A DNA stretch of 64,000 bases from Dehalobacter sp. DCA (GCF_000305775.1 NC_018866.1:1860001-1924000); one strand, 5' to 3'; numbered from the stretch's first letter, positions 38,082-50,654 are shown. Notes: generated by a model from the letters alone, not told the origin. A program made the numbers and translations.

Positions 38082-38182
38082 CGCAAAAATTCCCTGCCTT
38101 ACGGCGGAGTCACCGAAGACAGCAACCTTTTGCGTAGAGAGTTTATCAGGGAAGCTGTGCAGACAATCTCTGGCAGCTTCCC
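38082..38182 (-). promoter_or_regulatory. Two folded segments between tuf and rpsJ
   Basis: The first (38082-38134) has outer arms CGCAAAA/TTTTGCG enclosing GCC-gtaa-GGC and a GTC-ttcggt-GAC loop. The second (38149-38182) is a 9-bp stem GGGAAGCTG/CAGCTTCCC without a T-run. They may be an rpsJ leader and an mRNA processing or stabilising hairpin. No known riboswitch is recognised. Confidence 0.4.
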
Positions 38183-38199
38183 TTAATATCAGCAGCTAA

Positions 38200-39402
38200 T
38201 TATTCGACAACTTTGGCTACAACGCCGGACCCAACAGTACGTCCGCCTTCACGGATAGCGAAGCGGAGTCCCTCTTCCATAGCAATGGGGGTGATCAATT
38301 CGCACTCGATGGATACGCGGTCACCAGGCATAATCATTTCTGTGCCTTCTGGGAGTTTGATTACACCAGTAACGTCGGTTGTTCTGAAGTAGAACTGAGG
38401 ACGGTAGTTGTTGAAGAACGGCGTATGACGTCCGCCTTCTTCTTTACTCAGAATGTAAACTTCACCGCTAAACTTCGTATGCGGTTTAATACTTCCTGGT
38501 TTAGCCAGAACCTGTCCGCGCTCAATGTCTTTGCGCTCAACACCACGCAGCAGAGCGCCGATATTGTCACCGGCCTGAGCCTGATCGAGCAGTTTACGGA
38601 ACATTTCAACGCCTGTGCAAACACTCTTACGCGGTTTTTCAGAAAGACCAACGATTTCAATTTCATCGCCGACTTTAAGGACACCACGCTCTACACGGCC
38701 GGTAGCAACAGTACCACGACCAGTGATCGTGAAGACATCTTCTACAGGCATCAGGAACGGTTTGTCTACAGCACGTTCCGGTTGAGGAATATAGCTGTCA
38801 ACAGCATCCATCAGATTCCAGATTTTGCCGCACCATTCGCAGTCTCTCTGTCCGCATCCGCACTCCAGAGCTTTGAGTCCGGAGCCGGGAATAACAGGGA
38901 TATCATCGCCGGGAAATTCATATTCACTTAACAGCTCACGAACTTCCATTTCAACCAGTTCGAGAAGTTCAGGATCATCAACCATGTCAACTTTGTTCAG
39001 CCATACAACGATGTAAGGCACACCTACCTGACGGGCAAGAAGGATGTGTTCACGCGTCTGAGGCATCGGGCCGTCAGCAGCGGATACAACCAGGATGGCA
39101 CCGTCCATCTGAGCAGCACCGGTGATCATGTTTTTAACATAGTCAGCATGGCCTGGGCAGTCAACGTGCGCATAGTGACGGTTTGCCGTTTCATACTCAA
39201 CGTGAGCTGTAGAAATCGTAATTCCGCGTTCACGCTCTTCAGGCGCTTTGTCGATCTGATCAAATGCAGTTGCAACAGCACCGCCGACCTTGGACAAAAC
39301 AAATGTAATCGCAGCAGTCGTTGTCGTTTTACCATGGTCAACGTGGCCAATTGTACCTACGTTAACGTGCGGCTTGGAACGGTCAAATTTTTGTTTACCC
39401 AT
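38200..39402 (-). CDS. tuf: Elongation factor Tu
   Basis: A 400-aa GTPase delivering aminoacyl-tRNA. Nucleotide motifs are [10 protein letters not shown] (19-28), DCPGHADY (81-88) and NKVD (136-139). Domains 2 and 3 follow from about residue 210. Between GSGLKALE and the helix KIWNLMDAV lies C181-x-C183-x4-C188-x2-C191 ([14 protein letters not shown]), a cysteine cluster absent from the common Escherichia coli form. It follows fusA by 58 bp. Confidence 0.98.
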   Translation of the reverse strand: MGKQKFDRSKPHVNVGTIGHVDHGKTTTTAAITFVLSKVGGAVATAFDQIDKAPEERERGITISTAHVEYETANRHYAHVDCPGHADYVKNMITGAAQMDGAILVVSAADGPMPQTREHILLARQVGVPYIVVWLNKVDMVDDPELLELVEMEVRELLSEYEFPGDDIPVIPGSGLKALECGCGQRDCEWCGKIWNLMDAVDSYIPQPERAVDKPFLMPVEDVFTITGRGTVATGRVERGVLKVGDEIEIVGLSEKPRKSVCTGVEMFRKLLDQAQAGDNIGALLRGVERKDIERGQVLAKPGSIKPHTKFSGEVYILSKEEGGRHTPFFNNYRPQFYFRTTDVTGVIKLPEGTEMIMPGDRVSIECELITPIAMEEGLRFAIREGGRTVGSGVVAKVVE

Positions 39403-39460
39403 TTAAGTTTCACTCCTTAAAAAAATTTAAAATGTTATTTTTTGCAGTTAATTTCTATAA

Positions 39461-41539
39461 TTAAGCCCCCTGCCGCTTGGCAATGATGCCTTCGGCAATA
39501 TTTTTGGGCACTTCCTCATAATGATCAAACTGCATTGAATATACGCCCCTGCCCTGAGTACGGGAACGGAGCTCTGTAGCATAACCGAACATCTCTGAAA
39601 GCGGCACAAAGCCGCGGATAATCTGGGCACCCGAACGAGCTTCCATACCTTCGATTCTGCCTCGGCGCGAGTTCAAATCTCCGATGACATCGCCCATATA
39701 TTCTTCCGGCACGGTGACTTCCACCTTCATCATCGGCTCCAGAATTGCGGGGTCTGCTTTCGCAGCCGCTGCTTTGAAAGCCATTGAACCGGCAATTTTG
39801 AAGGCCATTTCAGAGGAGTCGACATCATGGTAGGATCCGTCAACGACGGTCGCCTTGATATCCAGAACCGGATATCCGGCCAGGATACCATTTTGAAGGG
39901 CTTCTTCGATACCAGCACCGATCGGCGATATATATTCTTTAGGAATAACGCCACCGACAATCTTGCTTTCAAATACAAAGCCAGTGCCCTGTTCGAGCGG
40001 TTCGAATTGAACCCAGCAGTGACCATACTGTCCACGTCCACCAGACTGCCGAACATATTTTCCTTCTGCTTTGACATGCTTGCGGATCGTTTCCTTATAG
40101 GCTACCTGTGGACGACCCACATTACAGTCCACTTTAAACTCTCGCATCAACCTGTCAACAATGATTTCCAGGTGAAGTTCTCCCATCCCTGAAATAATGG
40201 TTTGTCCGGTTTCTTCATCCGTACGCATCTTAAAGGTAGGATCTTCTTCAGCAAGCTTTGCGAGTGATCCGCCAAGCTTTTCCTGGTCAGCCTTTGTTTT
40301 AGGTTCAATTGCAATATGAATAACCGGTTCGGGGAATACCATCGATTCGAGAATAACGCGGTTCTTTTCATCGCATAACGTATCCCCTGTGCTGACATCT
40401 TTGATGCCGACAGCTGCAGCGATATCCCCAGCGCGGATTTCATCGACATCTTCGCGGTGATTGGCGTGCATCCGAAGAATACGGCCAATTCTTTCCTTCT
40501 TGCCCTTGGTCGAGTTCGTGATATAGGAACCCGCACTGAGCGTTCCGGAATAAACGCGGAAGAAGGTCAATTTTCCAACATAAGGATCCGACATAATTTT
40601 AAATGCCAATGCTGAAAAAGGTGCGTTGTCATCGGAATGACGGACGTCTTCCTCACCGGTATCCGGATTGACACCCTGGATAGCCGGCACATCAAGAGGC
40701 GACGGCATATAATCGACGACAGCATCAAGCAAAGGCTGAACCCCTTTGTTCTTAAAGGATGATCCGCATAAAACCGGAATGAATTTTAAGCTAATCGTGC
40801 CTTTGCGGATCGCCTGCTTGATTTCCTGTTCGGAGATCTCTGCGCCCTCCAGATATTTCATCATCAATTCTTCATCGACATCTGAGACAGCTTCCAGTAA
40901 TTTCTCACGGTATTCCTGCGCCAATTCCATCAGGTCTGCAGGAATATCGGAAACATCACTTGCTGTGCCGAGGTCATCTGTGTATACTGTTGCTTTCATG
41001 GTAACCAAATCCACAATCCCGCTAAATTTGTCTTCAGTTCCAATCGGAAGCTGAATAGGAACAGGATTTGATCCCAGGCGGTCAACAATCATGGAAACTC
41101 CACGGAAAAAATCCGCACCGACTCTGTCCATCTTATTTATATAAGCGATACGAGGTACACCGTATTTGTCGGCCTGGCGCCAAACTGTTTCCGACTGAGG
41201 CTCAACACCGCCAACTGAACAGAACACCGCTACAGCGCCGTCCAGTACACGCAGAGAGCGCTCGACCTCAACGGTAAAATCAACGTGCCCGGGTGTGTCG
41301 ATGATATTAACATTGTGCCCTTTCCATTGACAGGTGGTAGCTGCAGAAGTAATGGTAATCCCACGCTCCTGCTCCTGAACCATCCAATCCATCGTGGCAG
41401 CACCATCATGCACTTCACCGATTTTATGAACACGGCCAGTGTAAAATAAGATGCGCTCTGTGGTTGTGGTCTTTCCAGCATCAATATGCGCCATGATGCC
41501 GATATTCCGAGTTTTCTCCAAGGGAACTTGCCTTGCCAC
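39461..41539 (-). CDS. fusA: Elongation factor G
   Basis: A 692-aa translocation GTPase. [16 protein letters not shown] (P-loop), [20 protein letters not shown] and [10 protein letters not shown] are in the G domain; [11 protein letters not shown] and [14 protein letters not shown] mark domains IV-V. The start is GTG with AAAGG upstream. Normal length, no sign of a divergent copy. Confidence 0.98.
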   Translation of the reverse strand: MARQVPLEKTRNIGIMAHIDAGKTTTTERILFYTGRVHKIGEVHDGAATMDWMVQEQERGITITSAATTCQWKGHNVNIIDTPGHVDFTVEVERSLRVLDGAVAVFCSVGGVEPQSETVWRQADKYGVPRIAYINKMDRVGADFFRGVSMIVDRLGSNPVPIQLPIGTEDKFSGIVDLVTMKATVYTDDLGTASDVSDIPADLMELAQEYREKLLEAVSDVDEELMMKYLEGAEISEQEIKQAIRKGTISLKFIPVLCGSSFKNKGVQPLLDAVVDYMPSPLDVPAIQGVNPDTGEEDVRHSDDNAPFSALAFKIMSDPYVGKLTFFRVYSGTLSAGSYITNSTKGKKERIGRILRMHANHREDVDEIRAGDIAAAVGIKDVSTGDTLCDEKNRVILESMVFPEPVIHIAIEPKTKADQEKLGGSLAKLAEEDPTFKMRTDEETGQTIISGMGELHLEIIVDRLMREFKVDCNVGRPQVAYKETIRKHVKAEGKYVRQSGGRGQYGHCWVQFEPLEQGTGFVFESKIVGGVIPKEYISPIGAGIEEALQNGILAGYPVLDIKATVVDGSYHDVDSSEMAFKIAGSMAFKAAAAKADPAILEPMMKVEVTVPEEYMGDVIGDLNSRRGRIEGMEARSGAQIIRGFVPLSEMFGYATELRSRTQGRGVYSMQFDHYEEVPKNIAEGIIAKRQGA

Positions 41540-41602
41540 TTATTATCAGCCTTTCTATCCAGATAAATAAACTCTAAAGTAACCCCAAGCTAATCATTGT
41601 GA

Positions 41603-42088
<486 letters not shown>

Positions 42089-42157
42089 CTAAAAACACTG
42101 CAATAAAATTAGAGTGCAGCCAAAATATAACATATTTTAGGCTACGATACTTATACA

Positions 42158-42577
42158 TTATTTTTTCTTAGGTCTCTTGGCCCCATACTTGGAACGAGCC
42201 TGACTACGGTTTTGAACACCGGTTGTATCCAATGCCCCACGAACGATATGATAACGTACGCCCGGAAGATCCTTAACACGGCCTCCACGAACCAGAACTA
42301 CGGAGTGTTCCTGAAGGTTGTGGCCGATTCCAGGAATATACGTGGTTATTTCAATGCCATTGGTCAGGCGGACACGGGCTACCTTTCTCAGAGCAGAATT
42401 CGGTTTTTTAGGTGTTGTGGTATACACTCTCGTACATACCCCTCTCTTTTGCGGAGAACCACCCGAAGGAAAATCCTTGCGTTTCAGTGAATTATGTCCC
42501 CATTGCAGAGCAGGAGCGGTCGATTTTGCAATAACCTTTTCTCTCCCTTTGCGGATAAGCTGATGAATTGTCGGCAT
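42158..42577 (-). CDS. rpsL: 30S ribosomal protein S12
   Basis: A 139-aa decoding-centre protein. [33 protein letters not shown] and [19 protein letters not shown] are diagnostic. The Lys residues whose change gives streptomycin resistance are the wild-type Lys in TPKKPNS and GRVKDLP. Confidence 0.97.
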   Translation of the reverse strand: MPTIHQLIRKGREKVIAKSTAPALQWGHNSLKRKDFPSGGSPQKRGVCTRVYTTTPKKPNSALRKVARVRLTNGIEITTYIPGIGHNLQEHSVVLVRGGRVKDLPGVRYHIVRGALDTTGVQNRSQARSKYGAKRPKKK

Positions 42578-42657
42578 AACTGCACCTCCTTCCTGTAATA
42601 ATTATTCTACAAAAATCAGATGGTTTTTGGCAACCAAGAAAGCTGTTTATAGGAACC

Positions 42658-42909
42658 CTAGTCATTCAGAATGGCTGCGACTGCAGCACCCACTTTAATA
42701 CCACAGGCTTTACCCAATTCAGTCATCGTAGGAACTTCCTTGATTTCAATTTGTCTGACAGCACACATCTCCAGGATCGGGCGAAGAAGCTTTTGATCTG
42801 CATCCTTGGCAAGATAAATACTGCCGACTTCGCCTTTCTCCAGCGCCCGGCTGGTTTGTTTAAAACCAACCACAACTCTTTGCGTTTTTTTTATAGATTC
42901 ATCAAGCAT
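42658..42909 (-). CDS. L7Ae-family ribosomal protein (YbxF-like)
   Basis: An 83-aa L7Ae/L30e/S12e-like K-turn RNA-binding protein of the Firmicutes YbxF type. GFKQTSRALEKGEVGSIYLA and VPTMTELGKACGIKVGAAV are recognisable. It occupies the usual place between rpoC and rpsL and is the first gene after a strong promoter (42952-42980). Confidence 0.92.
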   Translation of the reverse strand: MLDESIKKTQRVVVGFKQTSRALEKGEVGSIYLAKDADQKLLRPILEMCAVRQIEIKEVPTMTELGKACGIKVGAAVAAILND

Positions 42910-42951
42910 TTTAAAATGCTCTCCTCCCCTATCCTAAAATCAGACTATATT

Positions 42952-42980
42952 ATTTTAGCAGTCACCTATATTCGTGTCAA
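42952..42980 (-). promoter_or_regulatory. Strong sigma-A promoter of the L7Ae-rpsL-rpsG-fusA unit
   Basis: Minus strand TTGACA (42975-42980), 17-bp spacer, TAAAAT (42952-42957), about 40 bp before the start codon. Confidence 0.85.
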
Positions 42981-43028
42981 GAATACAATTATGCTAGTAC
43001 CTTGTTAACTCTGAAATTGTAATATAAT

Positions 43029-43122
43029 GGTGAGCAGATTTCTTGTAAGACAAGACGGAGGATTGAGGCATACTAGCGTATACCGATTGATGACAACGCA
43101 GTATTACAAGAAATCTGCCGCC
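43029..43122. repeat. 94-bp imperfect palindrome between rpoC and the L7Ae gene
   Basis: GCAGATTTCTTGTAA (43034-43048) is repeated inverted as TTACAAGAAATCTGC (43104-43118). The stem extends outward by four pairs with one bulge. An inner hairpin ATAC-tagc-GTAT lies at the centre. No T-run follows on either strand, so it is not a simple terminator. It looks like an interspersed hairpin element. Confidence 0.7.
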
Positions 43123-43153
43123 AGGATATACAAGATTTAGGGTTGACATGGTA

Positions 43154-46100
43154 CTACACTTCAGTCCTGGACTGAAGTGCCCCGCTGTCTGTGACTTTCA
43201 GGGTGCGGTATTTGGACATCCCGGTACCGGCAGGGATTAGTTTTCCGATGATGACATTCTCTTTCAGGCCAATCAACGGATCGACTTTTCCTTTAATAGC
43301 AGCTTCCGTGAGTACTCTGGTTGTCTCCTGGAAGGATGCTGCCGAGAGGAAGGAATCGGTAGCGAGAGAAGCCTTGGTAATTCCGAGCAGAACCGGACGG
43401 CATTCAGCAGGTTCTCCGCCTTCCTGCAAGACTTTCGCGTTTTCCTCCTCAAACTCGAAGATATCGATCAGTCCGCCGGGTAGAAGGCTGGTGTCTCCGG
43501 CTTCTTCTATCTTAACTTTTCTGAGCATCTGCCGGACCATCACCTCGATATGCTTGTCATTGATATCAACGCCCTGCAGACGGTATACCCGCTGCACTTC
43601 TCCGAGCAGATAGACCTGTACACCGATTATTCCCTTAATCTTCAGCGTATCATGAGGATTAATGCTGCCTTCAGTCAATTCGTCACCAGGGGAAATGACC
43701 TGGCCATTCTTGACTTTGAGGCGGGAACCAAACGGTATGGTATAGATTCCTTGTTCCCCGGTTTCGCTCGTGACTTCCACTTCTCTGCGGCCTTTGACTT
43801 CTCTGATCGTAATTGTGCCACTGATTTCGGAGATAATCGCCTGGCCTTTGGGCTTGCGTGCTTCAAACAGTTCCTCTACCCTCGGCAGACCCTGAGTAAT
43901 GTCGTCTCCGGCAACACCACCGGTGTGGAAAGTACGCATCGTAAGCTGGGTTCCAGGTTCACCGATAGATTGGGCAGCGATAATGCCGACTGCTTCACCG
44001 ATTTCAACCTGACGTCCGGTGGCAAGGTTTCTGCCGTAGCATTTCTTGCAAACGCCGTAACGGGTCTTACAGTTCAGCACGGACCTTATCTCAACTTTGT
44101 CATAAACATCAGCAATCGCTTTAGCTTGTTCTTCACTGATTTCGTAATCGGGAGAAGCCAGCAGTTCGCCTGTTTCAGGATGACGGATCTCTCTTACCAG
44201 GAAGCGTCCTACCAGACGTTCTTCCAGTTTTTCGATCATTTCACTGCCTTCCTTGATGTCTTCGACCATAATGCCTTTATCGGAGCCGCAATCATCCTCC
44301 CGGACAATGACATCCTGGGATACATCGACGAGTCTGCGGGTCAGATACCCGGAGTCGGCAGTTCTGAGTGCGGTGTCAGCCAAACCTTTACGCGCACCGT
44401 GCGAAGAGATAAAGTACTCCAACACAGTCAGGCCTTCACGGAAGTTGGCTTTAATAGGCAGTTCAATCGTTCGGCCTGACGGGTCTGCCATCAGTCCGCG
44501 CATCCCTGCCAGCTGACGCAGCTGCTGAATATTACCACGCGCTCCGGAATTGGCCATCATATAAACCGGATTAAACTTATCCAGTGATTCCATCAAAGCT
44601 TTCGTTACGGAATCATTGGCTTTAGTCCAGATTTCGATAACAAGGATCTTGCGCTCTTCATCGGTAATGAGACCGCGTCGGTACTGCTGTTCGGTCTTGG
44701 CAACAGCAATATCCGCCTCGGCCAGAATCGTTCTCTTGACTTCGGGAACCTGGATATCGTCAATACCGACCGTGACTCCGGCTCGTGTCGAAAACTTAAA
44801 GCCTAGATTTTTTATTCCGTCCAGCAATAAGGCTGTCTTCTCGTAACCGCAAAAACGGTAAGTCTTGGCAACAATTTTATCTAAAGACTTCTTAGTGACC
44901 ATTTCGTTTATATAACCGGCTTCTTCAGGAATAACGGTATTGAAAATGAGTCTTCCTGTCGTTGTCTCCAGAAGTTCTCCATCCTTGCGCACCTTGATCA
45001 AGGCTTGAAGATGGACAGCTTTGGAATTGTACGCCAGAACCGCTTCATCCAGATCCTTGAAGATCTTGCCTTCACCAAGGGCTCCAGGTCTTTCCATTGT
45101 CAGATAGTAGCAGCCCAGAACCATATCTTTGGTTGGTGAAGCTACCGGGCGTCCGTCTTTCGGGTTCAGGATATTGTGCGCGGACAGCATCAGCAGCCGA
45201 GCTTCAGACTGGGCCTCAGCGGAAAGCGGCACGTGAACCGCCATCTGGTCCCCATCGAAGTCGGCATTGTAAGCCGTACAAACGAGCGGGTGAATCTGCA
45301 GGGCCTTACCTTCGACAAGGATAGGCTCAAAAGCCTGAATTCCAAGTCTGTGCAGCGTTGGGGCACGGTTCAGAAGCACTGGATGCTCAGCAATGACTTT
45401 TTCCAGGACATCCCATACTTCCGGTCTTACCCTTTCCACCATTCGCTTGGCGCTTTTAATATTATGAGCATAACCCTCATTAACTAAGTTTTTCATCACG
45501 AAAGGTTTAAACAGCTCAATCGCCATCTCTTTCGGCAACCCGCACTGGGAAAGCTTCAGTGTCGGCCCTACAACGATAACAGAACGTCCGGAATAGTCAA
45601 CACGTTTTCCTAAAAGGTTCTGACGGAATCTTCCCTGCTTACCTTTCAGCATATCACTCAACGATTTTAGCGGCCTGTTGCCAGGTCCGGTAACCGGCCG
45701 TCCGCGACGGCCATTGTCAATCAGTGCGTCAACAGCTTCTTGAAGCATTCTTTTTTCGTTCCGGACAATAATATCCGGAGCGCCAAGGTCAAGAAGCTTT
45801 TTCAGCCTGTTATTTCTATTAATAACCCTGCGGTACAGATCATTCAGGTCGGAGGTTGCAAACCTTCCGCCATCCAGCTGAACCATCGGCCGCAGTTCTG
45901 GCGGAATAACCGGGATCGCATCAAGAACCATCCATTCCGGACTGTTTCCGGACTGTTTAAATGCTTCGACAACTTCCAGCCGTCTGATCGCCCTGATTTT
46001 TCGCTGACCGGACACTTCCTTAAGCTCGGTGCGAAGTTCTTCGTTCAGTTTATCTAGATCAATCTCGGCCAATAACGCCTTGATGGCCTCAGCACCCATC

Positions 46101-46606
46101 TCTGCCTTGAAGCCACTGCCGTATTTTTCCCTGGCCTCCCGGTATTCTGTCTCGGTAAGAAGCTGTTTTTTCATCAGGGAGGTATCCTTTGGATCAACAA
46201 CGATATACGCGACAAAATATAGAACTTTTTCCAGAGAACGCGGTGACATGTCCAGCAGAAGCCCCATTCTGCTCGGAATCCCTTTGAAGTACCAGATATG
46301 GGAAACCGGCGCAGCCAGCTCAATATGTCCCATTCTCTCGCGGCGGACTTTAGACCTCGTTACTTCAACACCGCATCGGTCACAAATAATGCCTTTATAA
46401 CGGACTCTCTTATATTTACCGCAGTGGCACTCCCAGTCACGGGTAGGGCCAAATATTTTTTCACAGAAAAGACCTTCTCTTTCGGGCTTTAAGGTGCGGT
46501 AATTAATGGTTTCAGGTTTTTTTACTTCCCCATAGGACCATTTGCGGATCATCTCCGGAGAAGCCAACCCGATACGCATCCTCTCAAAATTATTCACATC
46601 AAGCAC
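43154..46606 (-). CDS. rpoC: RNA polymerase beta' subunit
   Basis: A 1150-aa catalytic subunit. The N-terminal zinc site includes [10 protein letters not shown] and CDRCGVEV; the catalytic Mg motif is [12 protein letters not shown]; the second zinc site is [13 protein letters not shown]. Bridge helix and trigger loop segments such as [18 protein letters not shown] are intact. The start is GTG, 7 nt after GGAGA. It follows rpoB by 49 bp. The length suits a clostridial form without large insertions. Confidence 0.98.
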   Translation of the reverse strand: MLDVNNFERMRIGLASPEMIRKWSYGEVKKPETINYRTLKPEREGLFCEKIFGPTRDWECHCGKYKRVRYKGIICDRCGVEVTRSKVRRERMGHIELAAPVSHIWYFKGIPSRMGLLLDMSPRSLEKVLYFVAYIVVDPKDTSLMKKQLLTETEYREAREKYGSGFKAEMGAEAIKALLAEIDLDKLNEELRTELKEVSGQRKIRAIRRLEVVEAFKQSGNSPEWMVLDAIPVIPPELRPMVQLDGGRFATSDLNDLYRRVINRNNRLKKLLDLGAPDIIVRNEKRMLQEAVDALIDNGRRGRPVTGPGNRPLKSLSDMLKGKQGRFRQNLLGKRVDYSGRSVIVVGPTLKLSQCGLPKEMAIELFKPFVMKNLVNEGYAHNIKSAKRMVERVRPEVWDVLEKVIAEHPVLLNRAPTLHRLGIQAFEPILVEGKALQIHPLVCTAYNADFDGDQMAVHVPLSAEAQSEARLLMLSAHNILNPKDGRPVASPTKDMVLGCYYLTMERPGALGEGKIFKDLDEAVLAYNSKAVHLQALIKVRKDGELLETTTGRLIFNTVIPEEAGYINEMVTKKSLDKIVAKTYRFCGYEKTALLLDGIKNLGFKFSTRAGVTVGIDDIQVPEVKRTILAEADIAVAKTEQQYRRGLITDEERKILVIEIWTKANDSVTKALMESLDKFNPVYMMANSGARGNIQQLRQLAGMRGLMADPSGRTIELPIKANFREGLTVLEYFISSHGARKGLADTALRTADSGYLTRRLVDVSQDVIVREDDCGSDKGIMVEDIKEGSEMIEKLEERLVGRFLVREIRHPETGELLASPDYEISEEQAKAIADVYDKVEIRSVLNCKTRYGVCKKCYGRNLATGRQVEIGEAVGIIAAQSIGEPGTQLTMRTFHTGGVAGDDITQGLPRVEELFEARKPKGQAIISEISGTITIREVKGRREVEVTSETGEQGIYTIPFGSRLKVKNGQVISPGDELTEGSINPHDTLKIKGIIGVQVYLLGEVQRVYRLQGVDINDKHIEVMVRQMLRKVKIEEAGDTSLLPGGLIDIFEFEEENAKVLQEGGEPAECRPVLLGITKASLATDSFLSAASFQETTRVLTEAAIKGKVDPLIGLKENVIIGKLIPAGTGMSKYRTLKVTDSGALQSRTEV

Positions 46607-46655
46607 GGTATTCTCTCCTTTCGCCCATCAAGCTTTCTCGATCTAAACGGACACT

Positions 46656-49600
46656 TTACTTGTAATCTGGATCAAAATCGTCATCCATGTTGTCGCTGAA
46701 ATCATTGTCCAGATCATTAACAAGATCATTACCAAGGTCAGACTCGGGAACACTCAGGACAGGGAAATCTTCAGTTTTGTCATTCAAATCGCCATCCAAA
46801 TCTTCATCAAGAGTCTCATCTTCATTATCATAGCCAATGCCGCTTTCGTCATTGGCATCAATCACGGAATACTGATCATCCATTCCCAGTTCATGGGCAA
46901 CTTCTGTGACATCATCATCCAGATCCTTAATTTCAATTTCCTGATCTTCTTCCGAAAGTACGGAAACATCAAGTCCAAGGCTCTGCAATTCCTTGATGAG
47001 TACCTTAAACGATTCTGGCACGCCCGGCTCAGGAATATTCTCACCTTTGACAATTGCTTCATAGGTCTTGACCCTACCTACCACATCATCGGATTTAACG
47101 GTAAGTATCTCCTGCAGCGTAAACGATGCACCATAAGCTTCAAGTGCCCAAACTTCCATCTCTCCGAAGCGTTGACCGCCGAACTGCGCTTTACCGCCGA
47201 GCGGCTGCTGGGTGACCAGCGAGTACGGACCTGTAGAACGGGCATGGATCTTGTCATCAACAAGATGGTGAAGTTTCAGCATATACATGTAGCCAACAGT
47301 AACTTCATTATCAAAAGGCTCACCGGTACGGCCGTCATAAAGAACGGATTTTCCATGTCCGGGAAGTCCGGCCTTTCTCAAGGTATCAAAGACATCATCT
47401 TCTCTGGCTCCGTCAAAAACCGGTGTGGCAATATACATGCCCAGTGCTTTCGCCGCCCAACCAAGATGGGTCTCCAGAACCTGTCCGATATTCATACGAG
47501 ATGGAACACCGAGCGGATTCAGAACGATTTCAATCGGCGTGCCGTCCGGCATGAAAGGCATATCCTCCTGGCGCATAATTCTGGAAATAACCCCTTTGTT
47601 TCCGTGTCTTCCAGCCATTTTATCGCCGACGGATATCTTACGTTTCTGGGCAATATAGACTCTTACGAGTTGGTTGACCCCAGGGGCCAGTTCATCGCCG
47701 TTCTCGCGCTTAAATACTTTAACATCAACAACTTTTCCGGCCTCGCCATGCGGAACACGTAAAGAAGTATCCCTGACTTCTCTGGCTTTCTCACCAAAGA
47801 TTGCTCTTAGCAGGCGTTCTTCAGCCGTAAGCTCTGTTTCCCCTTTCGGAGTAACCTTGCCCACTAAGATATCTCCAGGGCGCACTTCGGCACCGATCCG
47901 GATAATACCACGTTCGTCAAGATCTTTCAAAACATCTTCTCCGACGTTTGGAATATCTCTGGTAATCTCTTCAGGCCCAAGTTTGGTATCCCGGGCATCT
48001 GCTTCGTATTCCTCAATATGAATGGACGTAAAATAATCTTCTTTCACCAGCTTCTCGCTGATCAGAATAGCATCCTCATAGTTGTATCCTTCCCAGGGCA
48101 TAAACGCTACCAGAACGTTTCGCCCGAGGGCAAGTTCTCCGTTATCTGTTGACGGGCCGTCGGCAATTACCTGACCAGCATCGATTCTCTGGCCTTTGAC
48201 AACAATCGGTTTCTGATTGATACAGGTTCCCTGGTTGCTGCGCGTGTATTTCAAAAGTCTATTCCGGGTTGTTGTACCGTCATTGTTTTGAATGATGATC
48301 TCATCGGAAGTAACCCGTAAAGCAGTTCCTTCTTTTGGAGAAACCAGACAAACACCGGAATCAACAGCAGCCTTATACTCCATGCCGGTGCCAATATACG
48401 GTGCATCTGTTCTGAGTAGAGGCACAGCCTGACGCTGCATGTTGGAACCCATCAGAGCACGGTTAGCATCGTCATGCTCGAGGAATGGAATCAAGGCGGT
48501 CGCAATCGATACCATCTGCTTCGGCGAAACGTCCATATACTGAATGTTTACCGGCGGAACCAGGACGAAATCTTCACCGTGGCGCGCTTCGATCTTTTCG
48601 CTTAAAAACTCCCCATTTTCACCAACAGCGGCATTGGCCTGGGCAATAATATATTTTTCCTCTTCATCAGCTGTTAAGTAATGGATCTCATCCGTCACTT
48701 TGCCATTTTCTACTTTGCGGTAAGGTGCCTCAATAAAGCCATACTCATTAATGCGTCCATATGTGCTGAGTGAACCAATCAAACCAATGTTCGGACCCTC
48801 AGGCGTTTCAATCGGGCACATCCGGCCATAGTGGGAATGATGCACGTCACGCACTTCAAATCCGGCTCTCTCTCTGCTTAAACCACCAGGTCCCAGCGCG
48901 CTGAGACGGCGTTTATGCGTAAGCTCGGCCAGCGGATTGGTCTGGTCCATAAACTGTGATAACTGGCTGCTTCCAAAAAACTCTTTAATTGCGGCCACGA
49001 CTGGACGTATATTGATCAGCACCTGAGGTGTAATCCCCTCAATGTCCTGAATCGTCATTCTCTCTCTCACCACTCTCTCCATACGGGAGAGACCGATTCT
49101 GAACTGATTCTGAAGAAGCTCGCCAACCGAACGCAAACGTCTGTTGCCAAGGTGATCAATATCATCAATATGTCCTTCACCATTAATTATTTTAAGCATC
49201 CGAGAAATCGATGCGATGATGTCCTCGGATGTTAAATGCCGTATGTTCTTGGGAATATCCAGACCCAGTTTGTTGTTCAGCTTATAACGGCCTACTTTTG
49301 CCAGATCATATCTTCTGGGATCAAAGAACAAGGATTCCAGAAGACTGCGGGCACTCTCCACCGTAGGCGGTTCTCCAGGACGAAGACGTTTATAAATCTC
49401 AACCAGCGCTTCTTCCGTTGATTCCGTATTGTCTCTTTCCAGCGTAATTTTAACGTTCTCATTGTCATCGAACGCTTCGAGGATCCGGCCATTGGTTGAA
49501 TAGCCAAGGGCTCTGACCAGTACAGTAGCCGGTAGTTTACGGGTTCTGTCAACCCGGACAAAAATATTATCATTAATATCTGTCTCAAATTCCAGCCAGG

Positions 49601-50096
49601 CACCACGGTTCGGAATAATTGTTGCGCCGTAAAGCTTTTTACCGCTGGTGTCGATTGTTTCAGAATAATAAACGCCGGGCGATCTTACCAACTGACTGAC
49701 AATAACACGTTCCGCACCATTAATAATGAAGGTGCCTTTATCGGTCATCAGGGGAAAGTCCCCCATGAACACTTCCTGCTCCTTAACCTCTCCTGTTTCC
49801 TTATTAATAAGGCGTACTTTGACTCTGAGAGGCGCTGCAAACGTAACGTCACGTTCTTTGCATTCCTCGACCTCATATTTTGGATCGCCGAGGCTGTAGT
49901 CTATGAATTCCAAAACCAGATTTCCGGTAAAATCCTGAATCGGGGAAATGTCGCGAAACATTTCGCGAAGCCCTTCCTTCAGAAACCACTCGTAGGAATT
50001 CTGTTGAATTTCGATTAAGTTGGGCATATCCAGAACTTCCCGAAGCCTCGCATAACTTGCCCGTTCTCTTGTTCCAACTTTGATAGGATTCACCAT
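46656..50096 (-). CDS. rpoB: RNA polymerase beta subunit, with long acidic tail
   Basis: A 1146-aa catalytic subunit. The rifampicin region shows [20 protein letters not shown] and LSALGPGG, the sensitive sequence type. [12 protein letters not shown] and [13 protein letters not shown] are conserved core motifs. After the usual end (near [17 protein letters not shown]), about 80 further residues form an Asp/Asn/Glu-rich low-complexity tail ending [14 protein letters not shown] at 50096 has AGGGTG about 8 nt upstream. It has its own promoter. Confidence 0.98.
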   Translation of the reverse strand: MVNPIKVGTRERASYARLREVLDMPNLIEIQQNSYEWFLKEGLREMFRDISPIQDFTGNLVLEFIDYSLGDPKYEVEECKERDVTFAAPLRVKVRLINKETGEVKEQEVFMGDFPLMTDKGTFIINGAERVIVSQLVRSPGVYYSETIDTSGKKLYGATIIPNRGAWLEFETDINDNIFVRVDRTRKLPATVLVRALGYSTNGRILEAFDDNENVKITLERDNTESTEEALVEIYKRLRPGEPPTVESARSLLESLFFDPRRYDLAKVGRYKLNNKLGLDIPKNIRHLTSEDIIASISRMLKIINGEGHIDDIDHLGNRRLRSVGELLQNQFRIGLSRMERVVRERMTIQDIEGITPQVLINIRPVVAAIKEFFGSSQLSQFMDQTNPLAELTHKRRLSALGPGGLSRERAGFEVRDVHHSHYGRMCPIETPEGPNIGLIGSLSTYGRINEYGFIEAPYRKVENGKVTDEIHYLTADEEEKYIIAQANAAVGENGEFLSEKIEARHGEDFVLVPPVNIQYMDVSPKQMVSIATALIPFLEHDDANRALMGSNMQRQAVPLLRTDAPYIGTGMEYKAAVDSGVCLVSPKEGTALRVTSDEIIIQNNDGTTTRNRLLKYTRSNQGTCINQKPIVVKGQRIDAGQVIADGPSTDNGELALGRNVLVAFMPWEGYNYEDAILISEKLVKEDYFTSIHIEEYEADARDTKLGPEEITRDIPNVGEDVLKDLDERGIIRIGAEVRPGDILVGKVTPKGETELTAEERLLRAIFGEKAREVRDTSLRVPHGEAGKVVDVKVFKRENGDELAPGVNQLVRVYIAQKRKISVGDKMAGRHGNKGVISRIMRQEDMPFMPDGTPIEIVLNPLGVPSRMNIGQVLETHLGWAAKALGMYIATPVFDGAREDDVFDTLRKAGLPGHGKSVLYDGRTGEPFDNEVTVGYMYMLKLHHLVDDKIHARSTGPYSLVTQQPLGGKAQFGGQRFGEMEVWALEAYGASFTLQEILTVKSDDVVGRVKTYEAIVKGENIPEPGVPESFKVLIKELQSLGLDVSVLSEEDQEIEIKDLDDDVTEVAHELGMDDQYSVIDANDESGIGYDNEDETLDEDLDGDLNDKTEDFPVLSVPESDLGNDLVNDLDNDFSDNMDDDFDPDYK

Positions 50097-50249
50097 GCCG
50101 TTTCACCCTTCCAGTGTTTTTTCCTGATCGTTCCAACAGAAAACTAGATAATCAAGAAATAATTATAATTGTTTGCGAATACCTTAATACAAATATCCAT
50201 TACTATCCAAACACCAAAAAGCAAAGAGCAGATAGGCATAAACAACCAA

Positions 50250-50280
50250 AAGCAAGGCTTTTTGGGAAAAAACCTCGCTT
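50250..50280 (-). promoter_or_regulatory. Hairpin in the rpoB leader
   Basis: Minus strand AAGCGAGG (50280-50273) pairs with CCTTGCTT (50257-50250) with one G-U pair, followed by TTGGTTGTTT. It could act as an attenuator between the rpoB promoter and gene. The rest of 50097-50600 is AT-rich with no gene. Confidence 0.3.
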
Positions 50281-50382
50281 CAATGTTTATGGAGCTGCCT
50301 CACATGAGATGCAATACATCCACACTATTATCTCCCAACTTTATTGGTTTGTCTTAGCTTAAGATCACAGTGACAGTTATTA

Positions 50383-50411
50383 ATCCTAACAAGTATACCG
50401 ATATTTGTCAA
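50383..50411 (-). promoter_or_regulatory. Sigma-A promoter for rpoBC
   Basis: Minus strand TTGACA (50406-50411), 17-bp spacer, TAGGAT (50383-50388). The resulting leader before rpoB would be about 280 nt. Confidence 0.65.
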
Positions 50412-50600
50412 GTATATTTTATTTACTAATCATCATCCCTGTAACATTTTTCTGACATTAAAGGTTAAATATCTATTATTATATATTAAATTCCAAAAAG
50501 TTAAAGGCATTTAGATATTTTTTGCCTGTTTCTACTCAATATTCCATTAGCCTGGTTCAGAACACATTTGACATCCATGAGCACCCGGCATCAAATAAAA

Positions 50601-50631
50601 ACTGAACCGGCTTAAGCATGGCCGGTTCAGT
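50601..50631 (-). terminator. Terminator after rplL
   Basis: ACTGAACCGGC pairs with GCCGGTTCAGT (11 bp), followed on the minus strand by TTTTTATTT. It would reduce read-through from rplJL into rpoBC. Confidence 0.85.
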
Positions 50632-50654
50632 CTGCGGTACATTTTTCGTTTAGA

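Noticed and set aside
38082-38134. Riboswitch (for example c-di-GMP) ahead of rpsJ
   Set aside because: The conserved core nucleotides of known riboswitch classes were not found, and the downstream gene is ribosomal.
38149-38182. Perfect 9-bp hairpin considered as the tuf terminator
   Set aside because: No T-run follows on the minus strand, so intrinsic termination is not supported; kept only as a structural element.
43029-43122. Palindrome considered as a CRISPR repeat or phage attachment site
   Set aside because: It occurs once in the window, with no spacers, cas genes or integrase nearby.
43550-44479. 309-codon plus-strand ORF
   Set aside because: It lies wholly inside rpoC on the opposite strand, with no ribosome binding site or plausible protein features.
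46893-47762. 289-codon plus-strand ORF
   Set aside because: Antisense shadow of rpoB; composition reflects the complementary codons of a conserved gene.
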